This document shows positions 26,169 to 33,919 of a stretch of 64,000 bases of DNA, in pieces. The stretch spans positions 1 through 64,000 of the forward strand of contig JASGHK010000008.1 of NCBI GenBank assembly GCA_049841135.1. The letters are read 5' to 3'. Made by a program: the position numbers and the translations under genes. The stretch's first letter is position 1, and each line of letters begins with the position of its first letter. The stretch comes from JACRCT01 sp049841135 (lineage in GTDB: Bacteria > Myxococcota > Myxococcia > Myxococcales > UBA5297). The notes under the pieces are model-generated. The model did no database searches, was not told where the DNA came from, and worked only from the letters and a program-made list of their open reading frames with translations.

Positions 26169-26951
26169 ATGAGCATCCCCCTTTTCGCGACGGCCTCCGC
26201 CTCTGCCCTCCTCCTGCTCCTCGCGGCTGCCCCGCCGCCGCAGTCCGGTCCGGAGTTTCGCCAGGACCAGATGAAGTACGGCCGGGTGAAGCAGGCGGCG
26301 GCGAACAAGACCAAAGTCCTCAAGGCGCTCTTCGCGGAGAAGAAGGTCGCCTGGCCGCCCGCGGGGATCCTCATTCGCAGCTTCAAGGAGGACGCCACCC
26401 TCGAGCTGTGGGCGAAGGCCAAGGACGGCAGCTTCGTCCTGGTGAAGGAGTACCCGGTCTGCGCCGGCTCGGGCGACGTCGGGCCCAAGCGCCGCGAAGG
26501 CGATCTGCAGGTGCCCGAGGGCTTCTACGAGGTCAACCACTTCAATCCGTGGAGCCAGTACCACCTCGCCCTCGGCGTCAGCTACCCGAACTCCAGCGAC
26601 CGCATCCTCGGCGGCGGCGGCAAGGAGGGCCCCCTGGGCGGACAGATCTACATTCATGGCAAGTGCTGCACCATCGGCTGCATCCCCATCCAGGACGACA
26701 ACATCGAGGAGGTCTACCTGGCCGCCCTCGAGTCGCGCGCCGCCACCGGCGACCCCGTCCGCATCCACGTCTTCCCCACCAAGTTGACCGACGAGGCGAT
26801 GAAGCGCCTCACCCAGGACCACGCCGCCGACGAGGCCAGGCTCGCGTTCTGGGCGAACCTCAAGCAGGGCTGGGACCTCTTCGAGAAAGACCACCGCCTG
26901 CCCAAGGTCAGCGTGGACGCCAAGGGGCGCTACCAGTTCTCGGCGAAGTGA
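26169..26951 (+). CDS. L,D-transpeptidase, YafK-like
   Basis: 260 residues with a hydrophobic N-terminal signal (MSIPLFATASASALLLLLAA). The YkuD-fold active site is visible at about residues 161-174: IYIHGKCCTIGCIPI, with His and the Cys of IGC as catalytic pair. The preceding KEYPVCAGSGDVGPKRREGD and VPEGFYEVNHFNP match the YafK branch, which acts on peptidoglycan crosslinks or on anchored lipoprotein. It starts 33 bp after the nucleotidyltransferase gene. Confidence 0.88.
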   Translation: MSIPLFATASASALLLLLAAAPPPQSGPEFRQDQMKYGRVKQAAANKTKVLKALFAEKKVAWPPAGILIRSFKEDATLELWAKAKDGSFVLVKEYPVCAGSGDVGPKRREGDLQVPEGFYEVNHFNPWSQYHLALGVSYPNSSDRILGGGGKEGPLGGQIYIHGKCCTIGCIPIQDDNIEEVYLAALESRAATGDPVRIHVFPTKLTDEAMKRLTQDHAADEARLAFWANLKQGWDLFEKDHRLPKVSVDAKGRYQFSAK

Positions 26952-27031
26952 TGTCCCCCCGCTGAGGCACCGCCCGTCGCGGTAGCATGGCCGCGCTGCA
27001 ACCGAAGACGACGATCGACGGAGGAGCTTCG

Positions 27032-27892
27032 ATGCTCGAGGCGCGACTGCTGGCACTGCTGACCCTGCCCCTGGCCGCGGCCTGCGCGGGAGTCCAGGTT
27101 TCAGGCCCCTCGGCCGAGCAGGAGCGCGCCGCGCTCGTTCAGGAAGCCCAGGCGGGCCTCTCGACGCTCCAGGCGATCGCCTCGGCGCTTCCGCAAGAGC
27201 TCGCTCCGCTGCGCGACCGGGCGGACCGGGGCGAGGCGAGCGTCGCGCTCCAGCACACGCTGATGAGCCTCGTCGACCGCTGCGTGGGCCTCGCCTCCGA
27301 GGCCGAGGCAGTCCTGCTGCCGCTGCGGGAGCTTCACCCGCCGCCCGCAGAGCTCGATCGTCTGGAGGTGGAGACCGACCGGACCGCAAGCAGCGCCCGC
27401 ACGGCCGCGGTCCAGGCGCTGGATTTCCTCGACGCCGTGTCCGTCCGCGCCTGCAGGCTCGCTACCTCCGCTCCGGCGCTTCGAGAGGACCTCACGGCGC
27501 CGGCGGACTCGGCTAGCCTTCAGGAACAGCTCGCGGGCGCGGCGCACGAAGCGGCCAGGTCACTTGTCCGCACGCTCGCCGGCCGCGCGGTGGCTCGGCT
27601 GGTCGTCGTGCCCGCCGCGGTGAGCCTCGAGGGGCCATCGCGGGCGGATTCTGCCGCCATCCACGGTTGGCAGTTCTCGCGCCTGCTCGCCGCCGCGCTC
27701 CGCGACGCGGGGCTTCCGGCCACCTTCAGCGCCGAGCCCACCAGCGCCCAGCAGACCGCCGCGCTGGTCTCCGCCACGCTGGCGCTGCACAGCTCGGATT
27801 CGGTCTTCACCCTCTCGGTCCTCGGCCTCCGCGACCACACCCAGCTCGCCGCCACCAGCGGCGTCTACCCGCCCTCCAAGCCCACCTTCTAG
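27032..27892 (+). CDS. Lipoprotein of unknown function
   Basis: 286 residues from ATG 27032 (GGAGGAG upstream). Lipobox AAAC in MLEARLLALLTLPLAAACAG. A long helical, Ala-rich body follows. The last 110 residues (SLVRTLAGRAVARLVVVPAA, LAAALRDAGLPATFSAE) share layout with the C-terminus of the next gene's product, so the two look like paralogues. Confidence 0.7.
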   Translation: MLEARLLALLTLPLAAACAGVQVSGPSAEQERAALVQEAQAGLSTLQAIASALPQELAPLRDRADRGEASVALQHTLMSLVDRCVGLASEAEAVLLPLRELHPPPAELDRLEVETDRTASSARTAAVQALDFLDAVSVRACRLATSAPALREDLTAPADSASLQEQLAGAAHEAARSLVRTLAGRAVARLVVVPAAVSLEGPSRADSAAIHGWQFSRLLAAALRDAGLPATFSAEPTSAQQTAALVSATLALHSSDSVFTLSVLGLRDHTQLAATSGVYPPSKPTF

Positions 27893-27924
27893 ATCAGCCG
27901 TTCTTCCTCCCAACCGAACTCTCT

Positions 27925-28857
27925 ATGCGCTCCTTCACCCTCGCCCTCCTGTTGGCCCTCGCGGCCGCAACCGCCTGCGCCGCCGCCAAGCCTGCGCCTC
28001 CGCAGAAGACCGACTTCGACTGGTTCGACGACGAGCTCCAGCTGGGAGACATCCAGCGCGGGCGGGTCGAGCGCCTCACGCTTCGCGCGCGCGCTGGCGA
28101 ATCGGAGCTGGCGCTCGCGGAGGCCCTCTTGCGAGCCGGCCAGGACTGCCAGGCACGAGCCGAAGACGTCGTCAGCCGCGCCGAGGAGCTGCGCACGAAC
28201 CATCCCCGCGATGCGCGAGCGCCCGAGGCCTTCCGGCGGGCAGAGGAGGCCGCGACCAAACTGCGCCAGTCGGCGAGCGAGGCCGCTGCTGCGGCCGACG
28301 CCGTCTACCTCGCGAACTCCGCCAAGGAAGCCGAGCAGGCCACGCGCGCGGAGGAGCCCGCTCCGTCGCCACCGCCTCCTCCGGCTCCGGCCCCCGAACC
28401 TGCGCCGGCGTCCCCCGCGCCGACGGGAGACAGCGACTTGCTCAACGCCGCGGCGGAACAGGCCGGCAGCGCGCTGGCGGCCAAGCTCGCCCGGCACAAG
28501 GCCCGGTCGGTGGTGGTCACGCCCGCAGCCACCTTGATTGGCGACGAGATGCCCAAGCTGGCGCTCGCCTACAAGAACAAGGGCGGGCAGGCGGACGTGT
28601 ATGGACGCGCCTTCGCGCGCGGGCTCGCCGCGGCGCTGGCCAAGGCAGGCTTCAAGGCCACTTTCTCCAGCGACGTCCGCGGCCAGCTGGCGTCCGCGCC
28701 GGGCAAGCCGCAAGCGGACGTGTCGGAGGTGCGCATCCTCGTCTACGGCGCGCTGGCGACCCTGCCGAACGAGTTCGCGGCGTGGGAGTTGCGCGCGGTG
28801 GACCTCAACAACGACGGAATCCTTGGCGAGACCCAGGGCGTTCGCCGCGCGCGCTGA
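27925..28857 (+). CDS. Lipoprotein paralogous to the upstream gene product
   Basis: 310 residues with signal MRSFTLALLLALAAATACAA. Helical region with a Pro-rich linker (residues about 150-175), then a C-terminal domain (KARSVVVTPAATLIGDE, RGLAAALAKAGFKATFSSD) matching that of the protein upstream. WELRAVDLNNDG near the end may bind a metal. It lies 32 bp after the upstream gene. Function unknown. Confidence 0.7.
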   Translation: MRSFTLALLLALAAATACAAAKPAPPQKTDFDWFDDELQLGDIQRGRVERLTLRARAGESELALAEALLRAGQDCQARAEDVVSRAEELRTNHPRDARAPEAFRRAEEAATKLRQSASEAAAAADAVYLANSAKEAEQATRAEEPAPSPPPPPAPAPEPAPASPAPTGDSDLLNAAAEQAGSALAAKLARHKARSVVVTPAATLIGDEMPKLALAYKNKGGQADVYGRAFARGLAAALAKAGFKATFSSDVRGQLASAPGKPQADVSEVRILVYGALATLPNEFAAWELRAVDLNNDGILGETQGVRRAR

Positions 28858-28864
28858 GCCCCGT

Positions 28865-28926
28865 CACCTCGAGCCCGTCGAGGGGCCAGAGCCCGGCGAG
28901 GGGCCAGAGCTTGTCGAGGGCCGGAG
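28865..28926. repeat. Intergenic CTCGAGCTTGTCGAG-type repeat, three degenerate units
   Basis: ACCTCGAGCCCGTCGAGGGG, then GCCCGGCGAGGGGCCAGA, then GCTTGTCGAGGGCC. The same element occurs at 47815-47836 and 51450-51472. Each unit forms a short hairpin (CTCGA/TCGAG). Function unknown. Confidence 0.5.
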
Positions 28927-28991
28927 TCTGGTCTTTGCTTCACCGTCGGCCAGGCCGGCGCCGACCGTCCACGGACAGCAGGGAGGGTGCA

Positions 28992-31243
28992 ATGCGTCTG
29001 AGCCTCGTGGGAGCCGACTTCGAGGAGAACCTCGGCCTGGGGATGATCGCCGCGACCGCGCAGCAGGCGGGCCACTCGGTCGTCGTCCACCCCTTCAACG
29101 ACGTGCGGCAGGCCCGTGAGGTCGCCCGGCGCATCGCCTCGGCCCGGCCCGAGCTGGTCGGGCTGAGCCTGCAGTTCCAGCACCGCGGTCACGAGTTCGT
29201 GGCCCTGGCGCGGGCGCTGCGCGAGGCGGGCTACCGCGGGCACCTGACCTGCGGCGGCATGCTCGCCTCGGCGGCCTGGCAGCAGGTCCTGGCCGAGAAG
29301 GCGTTCGACTCGGTCGTCCTCTACGAAGGCGAGCAGACGATCGTCGAGCTGGCCGGTGCGCTGGTCGCGGGGCGGCCGCTGGCGGAGGTCCCGGGCCTGG
29401 CGCTGCGCGACGAGCGGGGCGAGGCCGTGCGCACCGCCGACCGGGAGCGGCCGAGCGACCTCGACGCGCTGCCCTTCCCCACCCGCTACCGGCCGCCGAC
29501 CCGGCACCTGGGCATCCCCTTCCTGCCCGTCCTCGGCTCGCGGGGCTGCTGGGGGCGCTGCACCTTCTGCTCCATCAGCTCCTTCCACCTCGAGGCGAGC
29601 GCGCACGGCGGCGGGCAGCTCTTCCGCCGGCGCAGCCCGGAGAACATCGCGCAGGAGATGGCGCTGCTCGCGGGCGACGGCCCTGCCCTCTTCTGCTTCC
29701 ACGACGACAACTTCCTCCTGCCGAACCCCAAGCACTCGCTGAAGCGCGTGCAGGAGATCCGCGCGGCTTTCGACGAGCTCGCCCCTGGCCCCCTGGGCAT
29801 CATCGGCAAGACGCGCCCGGAGTGCCTGACGGCCGAGCTGGCGAAGGAGCTGCGCGAGCTGGGCGTGGTGCGGCTCTACGTCGGCGTCGAGAACACCTCC
29901 GAGACCGGCGCCGAGCACCTGGCGCGCGGCACCCAGACCCGGCACGTGCACTCGGCGCTGGCCGCCTGCCGCGAGGCGGGCATCTTCGCCTGTTACAACC
30001 TGCTCGTCTTCGAGCCCAAGACGACGCTCGCCGACGTGAAACAGAACGTCGCCTTCATGCGCGAGCCTGCCGCGCCGAGGCCTACACCGGTACCCCGCTG
30101 CACCGCTCGCGTGCCTCGCGCGACGCGCTCACCGGCAGCTGGCTGGGCTGGAACTACCGGCTCGAGGACGACCGGGCCGAGCTGCTCTTCCGCATCTGCG
30201 CGGCCGCCTTCCGCGAGCGCAACTTCGGCGCCGACGGCGTCGCCAACCGGTCGATGGGCCTGGGCTACTGCGGCCGGATCCTCGAGCACTTCTACCCGGA
30301 GGCGTCCGCCGAGGCGGCGAAGCTCTCGCGCCGCGCCGCGGACCTGACCCGGAACATCGTCCTGGAGACCGCGAGCTTCCTGGAGGAGGCCATCGCGCTC
30401 GCTGAGACGACGCCGCTCGCCGAGCGCGACGCCATCGAGCGGCAGACGGCGCTGCTGGGGCTGCGCATCGCACAGGCGGACCAGCCCTGGCACGCGGCGA
30501 TGGACGAGTTCCACGCCGACGCCGACGCGCTCGTCGCCTCACTGCAGGCGAGCCGGCCGAAGCCCGCGTCGTGGATGCGGGTGGCGCGGCGGGTGGCGCT
30601 GGGCGCGACCTTGGTGCTCGGCGGCACGTCCTCCTGCGAGTGCTACAGCGTCGACATGGTCCCCTACGATCCCGACGCGATGGTGGTCGACCCGGTGCCC
30701 GGCGACGCTGGGGCGACCGACGCGATGGTCGCCGACCCGCTCCCGCCCGACGCCGGCACCTCCGACGCGATGGTTGCCGATCCGCTCCCGCCCGACGCCG
30801 GCGCCTCCGATGCGCTGGTCGCCGACCCGCTCCCGCCCGACGCTGGCAGCCCAGATGCGGGCATGGTGGCCGATCCGGCCCCGGAGGACGCAGGAATGGC
30901 GGTCGATCCACTCCCCGAGGACGGCGGCCACGCCGCCCGGGAACCGGCCGGCCAGTGGCGCGACTCCGCCACCTACGCCTTGCGCTCGAACGACCTTCCG
31001 CTCTTCTGCCCGCCTGCGGTGCGGCTGTGCGCCGTGCGCGACGGCGAGACGGTCCGCGTCACCGTCCAGGGAGCGCCCGGCCCGCTCAGCACGCGCTGCG
31101 AGACCTCGGGCATCGTCGTCGGCGAGGGCCGGGAGCTGACCTGGACTCCGGCGTCGGCGGACGACTCGCTGCGCGTCGCCGTTCGTTCCGCGGGCGGCGT
31201 GGCGGTGGTCTCGCTGCGGGCCTGCGAGGTCAAAGCGAGCTGA
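28992..31243 (+). CDS. B12-binding radical SAM protein with membrane segment and repetitive tail (frame broken)
   Basis: Residues 1-130 resemble a cobalamin-binding domain (IAATAQQAGHSVVVHPFNDV, VGLSLQFQHRGHEF). GSRGCWGRCTFCSISSFHLE gives the CxxxCxxC [4Fe-4S] motif of the radical SAM core. Near 30066 the frame changes: FMREP in one frame meets CRAEAYTGTPLHRS in the other. Related proteins have some ten more residues here, so a short non-triplet deletion is likely. After the core come a hydrophobic segment (ARRVALGATLVLGG), five repeats built on DAMVADPLPPDAG, and a compact Cys-containing C-terminal domain. The substrate is unknown; the tail could be an anchor or a modified segment. GGGAGG precedes ATG 28992. 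Confidence 0.7.
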
Positions 31244-31355
31244 GGCCCCAGTGCGCCACCGACATTCGGATCGCTGAGATGCCCCAGGCGTGGAAGCCCG
31301 GCTCTACTCGTGCTATCTCCGCGCGCGACAGTACGAACTCAAGGCCGAAAAACGC

Positions 31356-31474
31356 AGCCCGGTTGGTAGCCCGGGCAACCGGCATCCCGCCGGCGCTGTA
31401 ACCCTTCCTCCTCCGAGGACCGTCCGCGGCCGCGGCGCGCTCGCGATGCACTTCGCGAGCGACTCGGAGGAGTC
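31356..31474 (+). promoter_or_regulatory. Structured leader that can sequester the yjdF ribosome binding site
   Basis: The 231-bp gap before yjdF contains a 7-bp hairpin (31359-31365 with 31376-31382), a 9-bp hairpin (31438-31446 with 31453-31461), and a perfect 10-bp helix between CTCCTCCGAG (31408-31417) and CTCGGAGGAG (31463-31472). The right arm is the Shine-Dalgarno sequence of the ATG at 31475, so this helix would block translation. In Firmicutes yjdF genes follow the yjdF riboswitch motif; I cannot show that this leader belongs to that class. Confidence 0.5.
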
Positions 31475-31888
31475 ATGCGCGTGCGGCTGAGCGTTTTCTT
31501 CGATGGCAGTCTGTGGGTCGGCGTCTTCGAGCGTCGCGACGGCGAGTGCCTGAGCGTGGCGCGGGTGGTCTTCGGCGCGGAGCCTCGCGGCGTCGAGGTG
31601 CTGGACTTCATCCTCAAGGGCTACCCGGGTCGGGTCCGCTACGGCCTGGAGGTCGAGGACGCCAAGGGCCTGCCCGAACGGCCGAAGAATCCCAAGCGGG
31701 CACAGCGCGAGGCGCGACGGGCCATGGGCGCCGGCCTGGGCAAGAAGGCCTGGGAGGCGATGCGCATCGCGCGCGAGGCCGGCAAGGAGGAGCGCCGGGT
31801 GCGGAGCAAGGCGGAGAGAGAGGCGGAGGAGCAGCGCAAGTTCGAGCTGCGGCAGGAGAAACGAAAAGAGAAGCACCGAGGACACTGA
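31475..31888 (+). CDS. yjdF: YjdF family protein (DUF2992)
   Basis: 137 residues. The N-terminus LSVFFDGSLWVGVFERRDG and ARVVFGAEPRGVEVLDFI, and the Lys/Arg/Glu-rich end (AEEQRKFELRQEKRKEKHRG), match the YjdF family, including its characteristic basic tail. The protein's biochemical role is not established. In Bacillus its expression is governed by the yjdF riboswitch, which responds to azaaromatic compounds. Here the gene stands alone between the radical SAM gene and a block of intergenic repeats. Confidence 0.85.
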   Translation: MRVRLSVFFDGSLWVGVFERRDGECLSVARVVFGAEPRGVEVLDFILKGYPGRVRYGLEVEDAKGLPERPKNPKRAQREARRAMGAGLGKKAWEAMRIAREAGKEERRVRSKAEREAEEQRKFELRQEKRKEKHRGH

Positions 31889-31896
31889 ACGGAGCT

Positions 31897-32020
31897 GCCG
31901 GCCTCCGCGCCGGGGCATCTTTGAGATCCGAGCATCTGAGGCGCGCCGACGTGTAGTACCCGGCCTCTATGCGCCTCTATGCCGGGGACACCCTTGAGAT
32001 CCGAGCATCTGAGGCGCGCG
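31897..32020 (+). repeat. Two tandem copies of a 50-70 bp intergenic repeat
   Basis: Copy 1 (31897-31946) and copy 2 (31947-32020) share a core TTGAGATCCGAGCATCTGAG followed by GCGCGC, preceded by a CCGGCCTC...GCCGGGG hairpin. Copy 2 adds GACGTGTAGTACCCGG at its left end and a short duplication (CTCTATG). A third, inverted copy lies at 32130-32195. Confidence 0.75.
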
Positions 32021-32129
32021 AGGACTGCCTGTCCTCGTCGTCAGCGAACCGTCTGGGTTGCTGAAGATAGACATGCGTTTGGTGACATGAACTGAGCGCG
32101 CCACGGACGGGCAGATCGAGAGGGCGTCC

Positions 32130-32195
32130 GCGCGCCTCGGATGCTCGGATCTCAAAGGTGCCCCCGGCACGGAGGCCGGGTACTACACGTCGCCG
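32130..32195 (-). repeat. Inverted third copy of the 31897-32020 repeat
   Basis: Read on the minus strand it gives GACGTGTAGTACCCGGCCTC, a CGGCCTCCGTGCCGG hairpin and TTGAGATCCGAGCATCCGAG followed by GCGCGC. Only a few positions differ from copies 1 and 2. The three copies bracket about 110 bp of non-coding DNA. Confidence 0.75.
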
Positions 32196-32257
32196 CGCAA
32201 TCCATGTTGATGGGTACCGACATATCTTTAGCAGCGGGCGCGCGCGGTACTCCGCGG

Positions 32258-32269
32258 GTGACCGGTCAC
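32258..32269. promoter_or_regulatory. Palindromic operator candidate before the oxidoreductase operon
   Basis: GTGACCGGTCAC is a perfect 12-bp palindrome 58 bp before the start at 32328. A second hairpin (ACGATGCG / CGCATCGT, 32282-32300) lies between it and the gene. A dimeric regulator could bind here; none is encoded alongside. Confidence 0.35.
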
Positions 32270-32327
32270 GAACGGTATGCGACGATGCGCCTCGCATCGT
32301 TGCCCGCCCTGAAGGAGTCCAAGTCGC

Positions 32328-33809
32328 ATGGCTGACCGCTTCGACGTCGTGATCATCGGCGGCGGGGTCATCGGCTGCGCCATCGCGCGCGAGCTGTCCC
32401 GCTACCGGCTGAAGGTCGTCCTGCTGGAGAAGAACGCCGAGGTCGGCTTCGGCACCAGCAAGACCAACAGCGGCATCATCCACCCCGGCCACGATACGCC
32501 GCTCTCCACGCTCAAGGGCCGGCTGGTCGTGCGCGGCAACGCGCTCTTCGACCAGCTCGTCTCGGAGCTGCACTTCGGCTTCCGCCGCATCGGCGAGCTG
32601 AAGGTGGCGATGCAGCCCGAGGACCTGGAGACCTTGAAGAAGCTCAAGGCCCAGGGCGACGAGAAGGGCGTGCCGGGCCTGGAGCTGTGGGACGCGCCGC
32701 GGCTGCAGCGCGAGGAGCCCAACCTCTCCCGCGCGCTCCTCGGCGCGCTCTACGCGCCCTCGGCCGGCGTCATCAACCCCTACGAGTTCGCCTTCGCGCT
32801 CATCGAGAACGCCCAGGACAACGGCGTCGAGCTGCGCGTCGACTCGCCCGTGACTGCCCTTGTCCCCGAGGACGGCGGCATGGCGGTGCAGGTCGGCGGC
32901 AAGCAGGCCGGCACGGTCCACGGCCGCTTCGTCCTCAACTGCGCCGGCGTCGCCTCCGACCGGATCGCCGCGATGGTCGGCTGCGACACCTTCAAGATCA
33001 CGCCGCGCAAGGGCGAGGAGTACATGCTCGACAAGCGGCTCAAGGGCCTGGTCCGCCGGCTGGTCTTCCCGGTGCCGACCAAGACCACCAAGGGCACGCT
33101 CGTCATCCCCACCTTCGACGGGACGCTGATGGTGGGGCCGACCGCGCACGACGTCGAGGACCGGGACGACTTCGCGACCACGCCGCGTGGCGCCGAGGAG
33201 GTCTTCTCCTTCGTCAAGAAGCTCTGCCCGGCCATCAGCTCGCGCGACGCCATCACCGCCTTCGCCGGCCTGCGCGCGGTCAGCGACACCGGAGACTTCG
33301 TCATCGGGCCGACCCGCGTGAAGGGCTTCTTCAACGTCGCCGGCGTGCAGTCCCCCGGGCTGACCAGCTCGCCGGCCATCGCCGAATACGTGCGCGACCT
33401 CCTGCGCGAGGCGGGCCTGTCGCTCGACTCCAAGCCGGACTTCGTCCCCACCATCGCCGGCCCGGCGCGCTTCGCCCAGCTCTCTCCCGAGGAGCAGGAC
33501 AAGCTCGCCGCCAAGGACCCGGCCTTCGCCAAGGTCGTCTGCCGCTGCGAGATGGTGACCGAGGCGGAGATCCACGAGGCCATCGACCACGGCGCGCGCA
33601 CGCTGGACGGCATCAAGTTCCGCACCCGCGCCGGCATGGGGCGCTGCCAGGGCGGGTTCTGCACCTCGCGCTGCATGGAGATCCTCTCCAAGCGCCTGCT
33701 GATCCCCATCACCGAAGTGACCAAGCGCGGCGGCGACTCGTGGATCGTCCGGCCCATGGAGGACGAGGAGACGAGCGCGGGGCAGGTCCGCTCGGCTGCC
33801 GGAGGCTGA
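32328..33809 (+). CDS. GlpA-like FAD oxidoreductase with BFD-type [2Fe-2S] domain
   Basis: 493 residues. The N-terminus FDVVIIGGGVIGCAIARELS is the FAD-binding Rossmann motif of the DAO family; GFGTSKTNSGIIHPGHD fits the anaerobic glycerol-3-phosphate dehydrogenase/L-2-hydroxyglutarate oxidase group. Residues about 400-460 add a Cys-rich domain (VVCRCEMVTEAEI and GRCQGGFCTSRCMEIL), which should bind an iron-sulfur cluster. Two further subunits follow, matching the three-gene GlpA-like, FAD-protein and DUF1667 sets known in glycerol catabolism. Likely substrate glycerol 3-phosphate. AAGGAG lies ten bases before the ATG. Confidence 0.85.
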   Translation: MADRFDVVIIGGGVIGCAIARELSRYRLKVVLLEKNAEVGFGTSKTNSGIIHPGHDTPLSTLKGRLVVRGNALFDQLVSELHFGFRRIGELKVAMQPEDLETLKKLKAQGDEKGVPGLELWDAPRLQREEPNLSRALLGALYAPSAGVINPYEFAFALIENAQDNGVELRVDSPVTALVPEDGGMAVQVGGKQAGTVHGRFVLNCAGVASDRIAAMVGCDTFKITPRKGEEYMLDKRLKGLVRRLVFPVPTKTTKGTLVIPTFDGTLMVGPTAHDVEDRDDFATTPRGAEEVFSFVKKLCPAISSRDAITAFAGLRAVSDTGDFVIGPTRVKGFFNVAGVQSPGLTSSPAIAEYVRDLLREAGLSLDSKPDFVPTIAGPARFAQLSPEEQDKLAAKDPAFAKVVCRCEMVTEAEIHEAIDHGARTLDGIKFRTRAGMGRCQGGFCTSRCMEILSKRLLIPITEVTKRGGDSWIVRPMEDEETSAGQVRSAAGG

Positions 33810-33863
33810 AGCCTCCGGCTACTCCTGGGGTGGATTGAGCTCGGGTTAAGCCCCTTCGGGGCT
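33798..33863. repeat. Two hairpins between the first two oxidoreductase genes
   Basis: GCCGGAGGC / GCCTCCGGC (33798-33819), which includes the stop codon of the upstream gene, and AGCCCC / GGGGCT (33849-33863). Neither is followed by a strong T run, so they could reduce read-through or stabilise the upstream mRNA. The first resembles the arms of the element at 40693-40898. Confidence 0.45.
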
Positions 33864-33919
33864 GCTCGGTTCTGTGGCACCTGGAAGTCTTGACCTACGA
33901 CTTCGTCGAAGAGGCATCG

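Noticed and set aside
24360..27389. 1009-codon minus-strand frame across the nucleotidyltransferase and L,D-transpeptidase genes
   Set aside because: No motif over most of its length; the plus-strand genes have intact catalytic motifs and ribosome binding sites. Its distal end overlaps the real phosphatase gene only in a shadow frame.
31356..31406. Cobalamin or c-di-GMP riboswitch in the yjdF leader
   Set aside because: The stretch CCCGCCGGCGCTGTAA recalls the cobalamin core, and GGTAGCCCGGG recalls part of a GEMM RNA, but the B12 box, the GEMM first helix and other conserved parts are missing. In such GC-rich DNA these are probably chance.
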